Shown: positions 36,952 through 47,084 of the stretch, in pieces
Numbering within the stretch: position 1 is the stretch's first letter
How the letters are laid out: every line of letters starts with the position of its first letter
NCBI GenBank assembly: GCA_029959085.1
Contig: JARWIR010000016.1
Location: 18,671,499 to 18,735,498 of the forward strand
Origin: Nemophila menziesii
Taxonomy: Eukaryota > Streptophyta > Magnoliopsida > Boraginales > Hydrophyllaceae
Reading direction: 5' to 3'
Length of the DNA: 64,000 nt
Program-made: the position numbers and the translations under genes
Notes under the pieces: generated by a model
The model's database searches: none
Seen by the model: only the letters and a program-made list of their open reading frames with translations
What the model was told of the DNA's origin: nothing

Positions 36952-37400
36952 CACTACAACACTTTGCATGTTTAGGGACGACGTGTGTCGTCGGTATTTA
37001 CCGCGATTTCGTCGGTAAAAGGGATTACCGACGATAAATCGTCGGTAAACTGTCGTCCCTAGAAATCCGTCGGTAAATGGTTTTGTTTCCACGAAACAGA
37101 GTCATCTCGCATCAAATTTCATAGAAGCTTAGCGACGACGCGTTTCGTCTCTATATTAAATTGTTACCGATGACTGCTTTCGTCGGTAATATTTTATTTA
37201 ATCTTTTCTTTTGTTTCGGAATTATTGATTTACTTTTTTTTTTGTATATTAACGTAGCGACGGAACTTAGCTTCGAAATTATCGTCGCTAAGTAAATAAT
37301 AAATCTTTTTTTAATTCTGAATTATTGATTTTTTTTCCTTTTTTTCGTGTATAACATTAGCGACGACTTACCTCGTCGCTAATAAATCAATTTTTTTAAT
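36952..37400. repeat. CACTA left terminus and subterminal repeats
   Basis: After the cactacaa end come at least ten motifs of the type gacgac / taccgacga / tcgtcggta in both orientations, alternating with T-rich spacers. Such arrays bind TNPA-type proteins in known En/Spm elements. Confidence 0.85.
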
Positions 37401-37687
37401 TATATTTTAAATTTTTTTTGTTGTTTTAATTTAATTTAATTTGTATTTTGTTTTGATTTAATTTTTTTTTAATTTTAAATATAATGCATATAAAATTCAT
37501 AAATAAATAAAATCCACAAATTTATAAAAAATGCCATAATAAAAATAAAACTGAGTCAAACATAGTAAAATAAAAGTCAAGATAAAGTCTTATATCCGAT
37601 AATAAAAGTCAATATAAACAAAAAAAGTCATCGTAAACCGAAAAAAGTCAAATCAAGTCAAATCAACACCAACAAAACATCCAACAC

Positions 37688-39257
37688 TCACGGATCACTC
37701 AATCTCTCTTCTTCCTCTTCATCTGCTCTCTCTTCAGTGAATGGGGCCTCGGGGAAGGTGATCCGGGGAAGACCTTGGGCGACTCTCATACTATTCAACG
37801 CTTTGAGGAGCGTGTTGACCATGCTCGGCGGCTGATTCTGCTGACTCGCAGAAGCTGTGGAGGGGGTCGATGTAGTGGCCGGATGCGGTATAGGGTCAAG
37901 TCCTTGAGCCGCACGAAGCTCGTTCATCCCTGCCAGCATCGCCTGGAGTAGCTGCTCGTTTTGCCTAACTGAAGGGTCCGGCTGTATAGAAGTCTGGGCT
38001 CTTTTCCGGACCGAACCAATGGCTAGCACCCAATATTTAGTCTACAACATGGCATCAATCTGTTCCTGCACTGGAACGTCAGCAGCCTCGGATCCGGCCT
38101 CGATAACCCTCTTCTTTAACTTCTCGCAATAAACTCCCTGTAATTACATTTCAATTTAAAAATAATTTAAAACAATGAAAAAGTAAAGTTAAAAATAATT
38201 AATTAATTTGAAGCAATTGAAAAAAAACGTACACTATCTTCTTTATAGCGTTCGTCTCTCCATGTATCTGTAGTCGCGTCATAAGAAATGTGCTCGAAGT
38301 AGCCACCTAAAGGTGGAATTTTCATTTCCTTTTGGGTTTGTTCGTCGAAAAAGTCAACGGCTCCTTAGTTTGTGTCTTCGGTTTCCCCTATACAGTATTC
38401 AATAACAAATAATCATTTATTAAAAATTAAATTAATTAAATAAAAAATTATATTTTTATTATAAGAAATTATACCTCGATAATGACCTCCCGAGTCTGGG
38501 ATAAGTTCCTCGATCCCGTCTTGCTCGGAATTGTCTGCTTTTCCCTATTGGTATTATTTATTTCCTCCTGGCTCTGCTACAATTATATTTCAGAAAATTA
38601 ATAAATAAAGACTTATAAAATATTATTTTAGGTAAGATAAAATTAATTAATAATACCTGAACATCCTCGTAACCCCACATCTCTTTTGCTTTTCCCCAAA
38701 ACTCCGGAATAAAATCAGGGGGTGTTGTATTCGTGCTGTTGTAGTCGTGCTTATAGCTCGTAGTTTGCATCGTGTTCAATCTCTTCGTAGTTTCATCCCA
38801 GTCGTTTCGCCTCCTCCACTCCTCTAGATCGAAAAACTCTTGAAGTCGGACTTGAAAAGCCCCTTTATAGTGATCGGGCACATCTTTCTAGCTTTTGTAG
38901 CACGCAGGCACCTAACACGAATTGCGGCCCCCACCACCTGGGCCACATGTTTGCCATACTCACCCACAAGTTCCAAGTATTATCGAGTACGCAGAAGTCA
39001 ACAGGGATGGGCCAGCCTACTTTCTCCTTTGTTTCTTGGGCCAATTTTAAGGACGTGACGCCTCGGGAGCGTCTTCCTCGAGAAGCTATTAAATTGAATA
39101 ATATTAATTAATTATTTACTAATATTTATTTAACGTGATTGATTATTTTAGATTACTCGATGGTTGGGCACAGGTCTGCTAAAGGACGGTTTGGACCCCT
39201 CAGAGGATATTGAGCGTCCCCATCTCCACCATGGCTATGGGACAATACATTTGCCAT
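37688..39257 (-). pseudogene. CACTA second gene, TNPA-like (plant Ptta/En/Spm type)
   Basis: Exon 1 from ATG 39257 reads MANVLSHSHGGDGDAQYPLR up to a GTAATC donor near 39161. The next exon follows an AATAG acceptor near 39088 with SSRGRRSRGVTSLKLAQETK and VGWPIPVDF. The block at 38640-38881 has FFDLEEWRRRNDWDETTKRL and DFIPEFWGKAKEMWGYEDVQ. The block at 37688-38140 has GVYCEKLKKRVIEAGSEAAD, then a stop, then YWVLAIGSVRKRAQ and a Gln/Pro-rich, acidic end. The layout fits plant CACTA accessory proteins that bind subterminal repeats. At least one in-frame stop (near 38043) suggests decay; exon borders are approximate. Confidence 0.65.
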
Positions 39258-39374
39258 CTATAATTTAAAGGAAATAAAAAAACAAATAGTACATTCTTTA
39301 CGAATTAAATACTAAATTATTACAATATGAATAACTAAATAAATTAGGGGCAATGCCCAATTAATTACACGGAG

Positions 39375-40545
39375 AGTGTAAAAATTCTCAATTAATGACA
39401 AATTCCACTTAATTCCTACTTAAGCACAAAAGAAATGTAAGATTACAAATACTCATAGACAATTAATTAATTACTTAAATTATAATAATATTTATTTATT
39501 TGTTTTCTTTTTTATTTTATTTATTTTTCTTTAGAAATTTTTTTTTTTTGAATTTTTTTTTTCGGAAATTTTTTTTCCCGAATTTTTTTTTCGAATTTTT
39601 TCCCCCGATTTTTTTTTTAAATGTGTTCCATGAACACACAATTCTGAGATTTGTGTGTTGCAGGAACACACAAAATTGGAACAACCAAAATTAAGTTTTT
39701 TGTATTCCAATAATAGACAAATTTGAGTTTTCTGTGTAACATGAATACACAGTTTTGGGATTTGTGTGTTCAAAATACACAAAATTGGAACAAACAAAAT
39801 CAATTTTTGTGTATTACATGAATACACAAATTTGATTTATATGTGTTCAATGAATACACAAATCTAAGACTTGTGTGTTCTAGGAACACACAAATGAGAG
39901 ACTTGTGTGTTCCAGGAACACACAAATTTGAGATTTCTGTGTTCCAGGAATACACAGAATTGGAATAAACAAAATCAAGTTTTGTGTGACCTGGAACACA
40001 CAAAACCCTAAAACATAAACGCACAAAAATAACAAAAAAGTGTTGGACAAAAAGATAATATATCAAGATAGTTGAAGACGAATAAAAATAGGGTATATAA
40101 GATTAATAACTAGGAAAAATAATTTTGTTAAAGGAGAGAATCCTTTAGATCGATTTTATGACTTTGTGTGTTACAGCAACACATAAATCTATATTTGTGT
40201 GTTACAGTAACACATAACTAGAAATTTCGATTTTTTTAAAAAAAATCGGGAAAAAATTAAAAAACAATATTGTGAAAAAAATTTCTGAAAAAAATTTTGA
40301 AAAAAAAAAATTGAAAAAAAAAATTGAAAGAAATAAATAAAAAAATCGAAAAAATAATATAAAAAAATAAAAACAATAAAAAAATAAAATAAAAATTACA
40401 TAAGGGTAATATTGGAGAGTAAATATGACAATGTGTTTAATTGGGAATTAAGTTGAAAATTTGTGAGTAAGTAGGAAGTAATTTTCTCCTTCCTTTTATT
40501 TGGGAAGGAAAAGTAAGGAATTGTAATTAATTGAGAATTATCTTA
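39375..40545. mobile_element. Foldback element with a core of hairpin repeats
   Basis: The outer arms share attctcaattaat...acaa...ttcc on the left and its reverse complement on the right (ggaattgtaattaattgagaat). Inner arms are T-rich on the left (ttttttcggaaatttttttt) and A-rich on the right. The core (39620-40215) holds about 13 imperfect palindromes of the type tttgtgtgttccaggaacac followed by acaaa. Short apparent ORFs here are by-products. Ends and target duplication are not exactly fixed. Confidence 0.6.
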
Positions 40546-40749
40546 ATAAATTATTACAAATTGAATAATTAAATAAATAATTATTACAATCAAATAAATA
40601 AATAATTATTACAATCAAATAAATAATAATTAATTAGTTTAACATTGGATCAAAATAATTAATTTACCGGATATAATCTGTAACAAAACATAATAAATTA
40701 GTACAAATAAAATAAATTATTACATATAAAACCCTATTTTTTTAAAATT

Positions 40750-41140
40750 GAAATTTAGTCATTGTAAATTTTTGTAATTATTTTAAAAATTTCAATTAAG
40801 TCCTTTAATTTTTTAGAAAATTACAAATTAACCGTAAAACAATTCTAAATTTTTTGAAATATTCTAAACACGAATTTAATTAAAATTACATATTAGTCTT
40901 TGTAATTTTTTGTAATAATTTTAGAAATTTCAATTTAGTCCTTTAATTTTTTAGAAAATTAAAATTAACCCTAAAACCATTCTAATTTTTTTTAAATATT
41001 CAAAACATGAATTTAATCAAAATTACATATTAGTCCTTGTAATTTTTTGTAATCATTTAAGAAATTGCAATTTAGTCCTTTATTTTTTAGAAAATTAAAA
41101 ATTAACCCTAAAACAATTCTAATTTTTTTTTAATAATCCT
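40750..41140. repeat. ~138-bp tandem repeat, three copies
   Basis: The unit runs from tagtccttgtaattttttg through caatttagtcctttaatttt to aaccctaaaacaattctaat. Copies begin near 40755, 40891 and 41031. Confidence 0.8.
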
Positions 41141-41744
41141 ATTTTTAAAATTGCAACTAATCCCTTATACTTTTAAAAATCATAAAAAATTTCCTAAATA
41201 ATCCTAATTAATTTTTTTAGCTATAACTTTCATCTCAATTAATCCAGAATTAATCATATAAAATCAAAACACAAATAAATTTTCATCCAATAATTAAAAA
41301 AACAATTTTTTAACTTTAATTTTTCATAAATTCCAAAATATAGTTGTTTTTAATTCAACAAAAATACTAATCAACCTAAATTATCATCCTCTAAATTTGC
41401 ATATCATTTATTAGGGTATTACAAATAAAATAATTTGCATCCAACAAAAAATTGCAATTTCAATCCAAAAATCCGTACCTGTTACGTGGAAATGGTAAAG
41501 ATTGAAGCAATGAATCCATGCCAAGAAGAAGGAATCAAAAAACACAAATAAACAAAAAGTTATTAGAAATAAAAAAAATGCAATGAAATTGTGTTTTTGG
41601 CATGATTTAGCTTACATTTATGTTATATTTGATGTAATTTAGCCTCGGAATTCCTCTAGAAGGACGAACTCGGCGATTTTTTGTGATATTTTTGGTGTAT
41701 TTTTTAAAGAAATGAAGTTGGAAATAGGGTTTTATAGAAATTTT
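41141..41744. other. AT-rich leader-like DNA within the CACTA element
   Basis: Contains no ORF. The part 41480-41740, with cctgttacgtggaaatgg and a purine-rich stretch before the first ccgacgac motif, is arranged like the 56.0-56.25 kb leader of the transposase gene. Confidence 0.4.
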
Positions 41745-42085
41745 GTTTACCGACGACACGCTTGTCGTGGGTAAATGAGGACACGTGCCCCATTCTGTAC
41801 AAACGACTCTTGCGTGTCGTCACTTAGCGGCGACACGCGTCGTCGAGAACATGGGATTTCGTCGCTAATTTTCGAGAGCGGGATACTTGACCGCCCTAAT
41901 TGACCAATCAAGTTTTGGTGGAATATTAGCGACGAGTTCTTCGTATGAATGTCGTCGCTATTATACTTAGCGACGATATTCATATGTAGAACTCGTCGGT
42001 AATATTATGCATTTTTTTGCACGTTAAAGGTCGTCGCTAATCAACTTAGCGACGACCTTCATATGAAGAACTCGTCGGTAAATTA
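41745..42085. repeat. Internal block of CACTA subterminal motifs
   Basis: About ten motifs such as accgacgacacgcttgtcg, agcgacgac and gaactcgtcggta occur 5 kb inside the element, with the same order of leader then motifs as at the right terminus. It precedes the TNPA-like gene on the minus strand, so it may be that gene's promoter or the relic end of a second element. Confidence 0.7.
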
Positions 42086-42184
42086 TTATTATTATTATTT
42101 CTTTTTTTCCTTTTTTCTTTTTTCCTTTATTTCCATTGAAGAAATGTATTAGAGTTCTATTTAGTTATGTAACGATACCCAAAA

Positions 42185-42905
42185 CAACTATTATAGTCAA
42201 ATGTGGGGGTTTGGGGTATTTGATCAACTATTAGAGTCAAATGTGGTTGTTTGGGGTATTTGGTCAACTATTAGAGTCAAATGTGGGGGTTTAGGTTATT
42301 TGGTCAACTATTAGAATCAAATGTGGTTGTTTGAGGTATTTAGTCAACTATTAGAGTAAAATATGGGGGTTTGGGGTATTTGGTCAACTATTGGAGTAAA
42401 ATATGGAAGTTTGGGGTATTTGGTCAACTATTAGAGTCAAATGTGGGGGTTTGGGGTATTTGGTCAACTATTAGAGTCGATTGTAGTTGTTTGGGGGTAT
42501 TTGGTCGACTATTAGAGTCAAATATGGTTGTTTGGGGTATTTGGTTAACTATTAGAGTCAAATGTGGTTGTTTGGGATATTTGGTCAACTATTAGAGTCA
42601 AATGTGGTTGTTTGGGGTATTTGGTCAACTATTAGAGTCAAATGTGAGGTTTGGGGTATTTGGTCAACTATTAGAGTCAAATTTGGTTGTTTGGGGTATT
42701 TGGTCAACTATTAGAGTCAAATGTGGGGGTTTGGGATATTTGGTCAACTATTAGAGTCAAATGTAGTTGTTTGGGGTATTTTGTCAACTATTAGAGTCAA
42801 ATGTGGGGGTTTGGGTATTTGGTCAACTATTAGAGTCAAATGTGGGGGGTTTGGGGGTATCTGGTAAACTATTAGAGTCAAATATGGGGGTTTGGGGTAT
42901 TTGGT
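42185..42905. repeat. ~40-bp minisatellite, about 18 copies
   Basis: The unit is caactattagagtcaaatg followed by tggttgtttggggtatttggt. Copies vary mainly between tggttg and ggggg. It lies just downstream, in gene sense, of the transposase stop codon. There are no spacers between repeats. Confidence 0.95.
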
Positions 42906-42978
42906 CAAAATAAATTCAAAACTCGAATCCGAAAAACATTCAAATAAGTTAAAGAAAAATGAACAAATAATTTTTTCC

Positions 42979-43428
42979 CTAATCAGTTTCATATCCGCTA
43001 TTATCTATAGGTTCATCATCGCTATCAACCTGGATAGTATCTTCATCTCCATATTCTTCCCACGTGTCATCATCAATTTCATCATTTTCCTCAATAAACA
43101 AATCAATACGAAAATGAGATGGGTCAATCTCGATCTCCTCGGTAGTTGCCAAGTTCACCGGATCAGAAACCCTCACAGTGTTAACCAAAGGTATCCTGAT
43201 GCTCACGTTGTCAGTAGGTAGTGATTCCGAACCCCATAACTCGGGACTCCATCCGTGACGATCGTTTATTTCCCAAATGGATTTCAAACCTTTCATTGTT
43301 TTGTTTGGATTAATCCCGTCAATGTAAAAAACTTTCTTGGCCTGCGATGCTAAAATGTATGGTTCGTTGGCCCAATCAAAGTTTGATGTGTTGATAAAGG
43401 TTTGATGTCTCCCTATTTGTTCTAATTC
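42979..43428 (-). pseudogene. CACTA transposase, C-terminal piece
   Basis: The frame runs from the insertion junction: ELEQIGRHQTFINTSNFDW, NEPYILASQAKKVFYIDGIN, then ELWGSESLP and an acidic end (IEENDEIDDDTWEEY...SGYETD). The phrase PYILASQAKKVFYI is typical of the DUF4216 region at the end of TNP2-type transposases. It was separated from the rest of the gene (52110-55572) by the LTR insertions. Confidence 0.85.
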
Positions 43429-43850
43429 TTAGCCCATTGGAGACATCCTTTTAGGCGAATAAATGAGTTATTTGATAGACTTTTAGGATTAATTGATCAT
43501 ATTGCACTTTCTCCCCTTGGAAATTAACTATTTGCAGAATCTGAGCTTTTGTGCATAAATTTGACTATTTTTAATGCAAAGTTAATCGGTTCTTGAATCT
43601 CATGAAAGACCAATCCAAGGAGGAGAAGTTAGAATTAAAGTCTTAGTGTATTTTAGAGTGTTAGGAAATGATTTTTACTCGAGTTTCTATTTTTAGAGTA
43701 CACTTTCCTATTTTGTTTTCTTGATTTATTCTTTTTAAGCATATGCGGTTTAATTATTTATTTAATGTGAAGCTTTAAAAGATATATGGTAATTACTTAG
43801 AGACCAAGTCAAGATAAAGATGAAAGGAAAGAAGATTTACATGGAAATAA

Positions 43851-45240
43851 TGTTGGCATATAGCCTCCCTTAATAGGTTGTTTTAATATGACAAATCCTC
43901 TTGTGTTTAGTGTGCTAATTACTCTTGTTATTTATATTCCTTCTTGTACTCTTTTTCATCAAAAAGCACTTTTTTATCTTTTAGATCAAAGCTTTATTGT
44001 TATATGCTATGAAACTAATTCTCATATAAATACTTTTAACCTTATCTTTGTGTACTTTGAGAATCAGCTTTAGTGATCAACTTCAAAGTTTCTTAGAATG
44101 ATATTTCCAACAACTTTCATGAAGAAGATTTATTGGTCCAAGTCATTATCTTTCAAAGTTACTTGGCGCGGTACACCGGACGAATGGCGCGGTACACCGG
44201 ACCAAGAATGCGGACCAGGGCGCGGTGCAGAGGCTAGCCCGTCAGTAAGTTAGAAAATCAAACCATTGAAGTGCGGTACACCGCACGAAATCTTGCGGTA
44301 CACCGCAAGAAAGGTTTTTCTGCACAAAAGACAAGTCATAAGCAATATATCCGTTGGGAGATTAATAGATCCGTTGGACCCAAGTCTTATGAGCGTTGGA
44401 AGCCATTTTCTACTATAAATTGAAGCTCTTTGAAGGCTACAACTACACCAACTAATTACAAACACTAAGGGGCTTAATTGCTATCATTCAAGAAGGTGTC
44501 AAGTGCTATACATAGTCAAAATCAATCTTAGTGAGCTTATTAATCCTTTCAAGGAGTTAATCAATTAAGCCACAAGGTTCTATCCACTCAAGAGGAGTAA
44601 TCAAGCTTATAGTCATATCCACTCTTTTAGGAGTTTAGTTACAAGCTTTTATAAGCAACCCTTTAAACACTTTGTTGCTATCCTATTAAGTCTAGGTCTT
44701 GTAATAGATAGATTAAGAGAGAATTCAAGTATAGGGAGTATACTTGGTGTCCTTGTGTTGTGACTACACAAGTGTTTTTGTCCTTCGTGTTATCGAAGAG
44801 TTTGTAAAGGTTATTGTGTTCTCGACCCGGTTAAGAGAGACACGGAAGCTTAGTGAAAAGCTTGAAATCCTAAGGAGGCTTCCTTAGGTAGTGGATGTAG
44901 GGAAACCGAACCACTATAAATCGTGTGTATCTTTCTATCCCTACTCTATTTACTTTCCGCACTTTATATGTTTGATAATATGCTAGCATGAGTATTGTGA
45001 TATTGTTTATCTAGGTTATCTAACATATAGTCTTCTAGAGTAGTTTAAGATATTGGATTGACGATTTACTTGTTATACTTTTATATCAAACCTCTAACTT
45101 ACCTTTGCATGATCCTATAAGAGTTTGATTTAATTAGTTGACTTAGAAGTTTTCTCTTAAACTTATAATTGTCCAAAAGATTTTTTAATTAGGCATTAAT
45201 CTTATTAGTAATCCTATTCACCCCCCCTCTAGGACTTTCA
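43851..45240 (+). repeat. 5' LTR (1,390 bp)
   Basis: Compared base by base with the 3' LTR by eye: nine substitutions and no indels, 99.35% identity. Contains the gcggtacaccg cluster (44168-44306) upstream of a tactataaattgaagc TATA-like site at 44411, so transcription probably starts just downstream of it. Confidence 0.95.
44168..44306 (+). promoter_or_regulatory. Cluster of gcggtacaccg(c/g) palindromes in the LTR
   Basis: Four 12-mers lie at 44168, 44189, 44273 and 44295. The last two extend to gtgcggtacaccgcac and ttgcggtacaccgcaa, full hairpins. The cluster sits 100-240 bp upstream of the TATA-like site, so it could be an enhancer or transcription-factor site. The 3' LTR has the same set, with one copy mutated. 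Confidence 0.6.
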
Positions 45241-45242
45241 AT

Positions 45243-45254
45243 TGGTATCAGAGC
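45243..45254 (+). promoter_or_regulatory. Primer binding site (initiator tRNA-Met)
   Basis: tggtatcagagc follows the 5' LTR after two bases. It is complementary to the 3' end of plant initiator tRNA-Met, the usual primer of copia elements. Confidence 0.9.
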
Positions 45255-45298
45255 CTAACTCTACGTGAATAGCTTAATCGTTAGTAGAGTAAACGATA

Positions 45299-46351
45299 AT
45301 GGCATCTAATCTTTTGGAAAGTTCGTCTTCTACTCGACCTCCACTTTTTGTAGGAACTTACTATTTTGCTTGGAGAACAAAAATGGAGGAATTTATCAAA
45401 GCCGAAGATCCCGATCAATGGAGAATCTTTATGGAAGGTCCATTCATTCCTTATAGAGAGGAGCTAAATGAAGCGGGAGTTCTTAAGCTAAATCAAGAAG
45501 AAAAAGATTTTGATGAACTCACCATTGAGGAAAAGGCTAAGCTCACTCAAAATGCAAAACCGATGTACACTCTCATTCGTGGAATTTCCGAAGAAATTTT
45601 CTCACAAATGTTAGATTGTAAATCCGCAAAAGAACTTTGGAATCGTTTGGAGTTTTTATATGGAATTGTCGGAAATGACGGAGAAGAAGAAGTCTTAATC
45701 CATGATGAATCTCATGACAATTCTAAACCAAATCATGAGGTAGCACTCTATCCTAACTCTTTATCTCTTCCTTATAATTATGGTGATATTAGGCAAATTT
45801 CATCCCTTCTCAAAATTCTTGATTCTCAAATCCATTTGAATAATCTTATGTTAAAAAAGGGTAAAGTTGAGCTAAAGAATTGTTTTAAATGTTGTATCAC
45901 TTTGGATGATATTCTTGGCAATACTAAAAACCCTTGTTTTGAAAACATTTTTTCTTCAAATAAATGGCAACATCCTATGAAGAAAAATTTAAAAGGTTTT
46001 ATAAAATTGGATGAAGCTTTTTCCCTCGCTCTTGAAACTTTAAAAAATCATCCTTTTTCAAATGTCACTCCTTTTGATCCAAATGGCTTTTTTAAAGAAA
46101 AATTATTTTTAAGTGATAATTTGGATATTGGAAAGAATGTGGGATCTTCATGTTCAAAACCCTCACATAGTAGCTCTACTCGAAAAAGAAGTTCTTGCAA
46201 TTATTGTGGTAAACCCGGTCATCATGCTTCTACGTGTCATTACCATGAACAACTTGAAAGTGGATCTTTGATACCTTCATGGGAAAAACCAATATGGATC
46301 GTGACAAATGCTAACAACATTTCCGGATCCATTCCACCTCGGTTACCATAA
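45299..46351 (+). CDS. Copia-like Gag, 350 aa
   Basis: The start ATGGCATCTAATC lies 58 bp after the LTR. Residues 15-35 (PPLFVGTYYFAWRTKMEEFI) match the copia Gag opening F-x-G-x-x-Y-x-x-W-x-x-x-M. Residues 85-120 (YTLIRGISEEIFSQML, SAKELWNRLEFLYG) match the A-x-x-x-W-x-x-L helix region. A zinc knuckle CX2CX4HX4C (CNYCGKPGHHASTC) sits near residues 300-313. Protein length and order are those of the nucleocapsid-forming protein, which packages element RNA. The frame stops after PPRLP rather than running into protease, so polymerase is missing by deletion or replacement, not by frameshift. Confidence 0.88.
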   Translation: MASNLLESSSSTRPPLFVGTYYFAWRTKMEEFIKAEDPDQWRIFMEGPFIPYREELNEAGVLKLNQEEKDFDELTIEEKAKLTQNAKPMYTLIRGISEEIFSQMLDCKSAKELWNRLEFLYGIVGNDGEEEVLIHDESHDNSKPNHEVALYPNSLSLPYNYGDIRQISSLLKILDSQIHLNNLMLKKGKVELKNCFKCCITLDDILGNTKNPCFENIFSSNKWQHPMKKNLKGFIKLDEAFSLALETLKNHPFSNVTPFDPNGFFKEKLFLSDNLDIGKNVGSSCSKPSHSSSTRKRSSCNYCGKPGHHASTCHYHEQLESGSLIPSWEKPIWIVTNANNISGSIPPRLP

Positions 46352-46772
46352 GTAATATTTATTGAAGGTGTTGAGCGTCAAGAAAATGGAATTTTATGCA
46401 AAAGGACGTTCAAACCTCATAAAAGGAAAATACGGTAAATTCTTTCCTTTCTTCTTTTTATGTTTATGTTTTTGTTGTGTTTTGTGTGTATTTTCAACTA
46501 TGTGCTATTATCTTGTGTTTCTTGACCTTTTCATGCTTAAATGTTGCTTTGTTTTTACATTGGGTCTTTTTGTACTTTTATGAAACTTAGGGGTATTTGT
46601 GATATAACTGCTTTATAAGTTTTCGGGGTTTTCCATGGTATTTCTTTTCAAAACAAAGATGCTCAAAATTATTTTATACCATTCCGAATCTTTTGGGGAA
46701 GTTTCGAATGTGTTTCGGGTGTTTTTAAAAGAATCAAAAAACTCAATTTTTGTGTCCAAACCGAACACTTTT

Positions 46773-46878
46773 GCGGTGCACCGGACCATTCCGCGGTACA
46801 CCGCATCTAAGGGTTTCAGCAGTTTTATTTTTTCTTTTATTTTTTCGCCCAGCTTATTTTAATAGTGCGGTACACCGC
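46773..46878 (+). promoter_or_regulatory. Second cluster of gcggtacaccgc motifs, ahead of ORF2
   Basis: gcggtgcaccgg (46773), gcggtacaccgc (46793) and gcggtacaccgc (46867) lie 210-310 bp upstream of the ORF2 start. They repeat the LTR motif, which suggests a shared regulatory factor or an internal promoter. Confidence 0.5.
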
Positions 46879-47084
46879 AGGTTAGGTTTTTGACAGCTTT
46901 AGTAGGCCGTTTTCTCTTCTATTCTCTTCATTCCACCATTAAAACATTTCCTCTCCTCCTCCTTGGCGATTTCCGGCCACCGTTGCTCCGTCTCCACCAC
47001 CAAAACACCCATCTTCACCCTTTAAATCACTTCTCTCTCTCTCTCTCTCTCTCTCTCCTTCATTACTCACTTCCCCTCTTCACC

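Noticed and set aside
39500..40066. Cys/His-rich repetitive ORFs as a possible zinc protein
   Set aside because: They are translations of the hairpin repeat core. Frames change between repeats.
42185..42905. CRISPR-like regular repeats
   Set aside because: Units follow each other directly without unique spacers, and this is plant nuclear DNA: a minisatellite.
44250..44465. 71-codon minus-strand frame, repeated at 49800
   Set aside because: It is the LTR antisense strand; duplication reflects the two LTRs, not a conserved gene.
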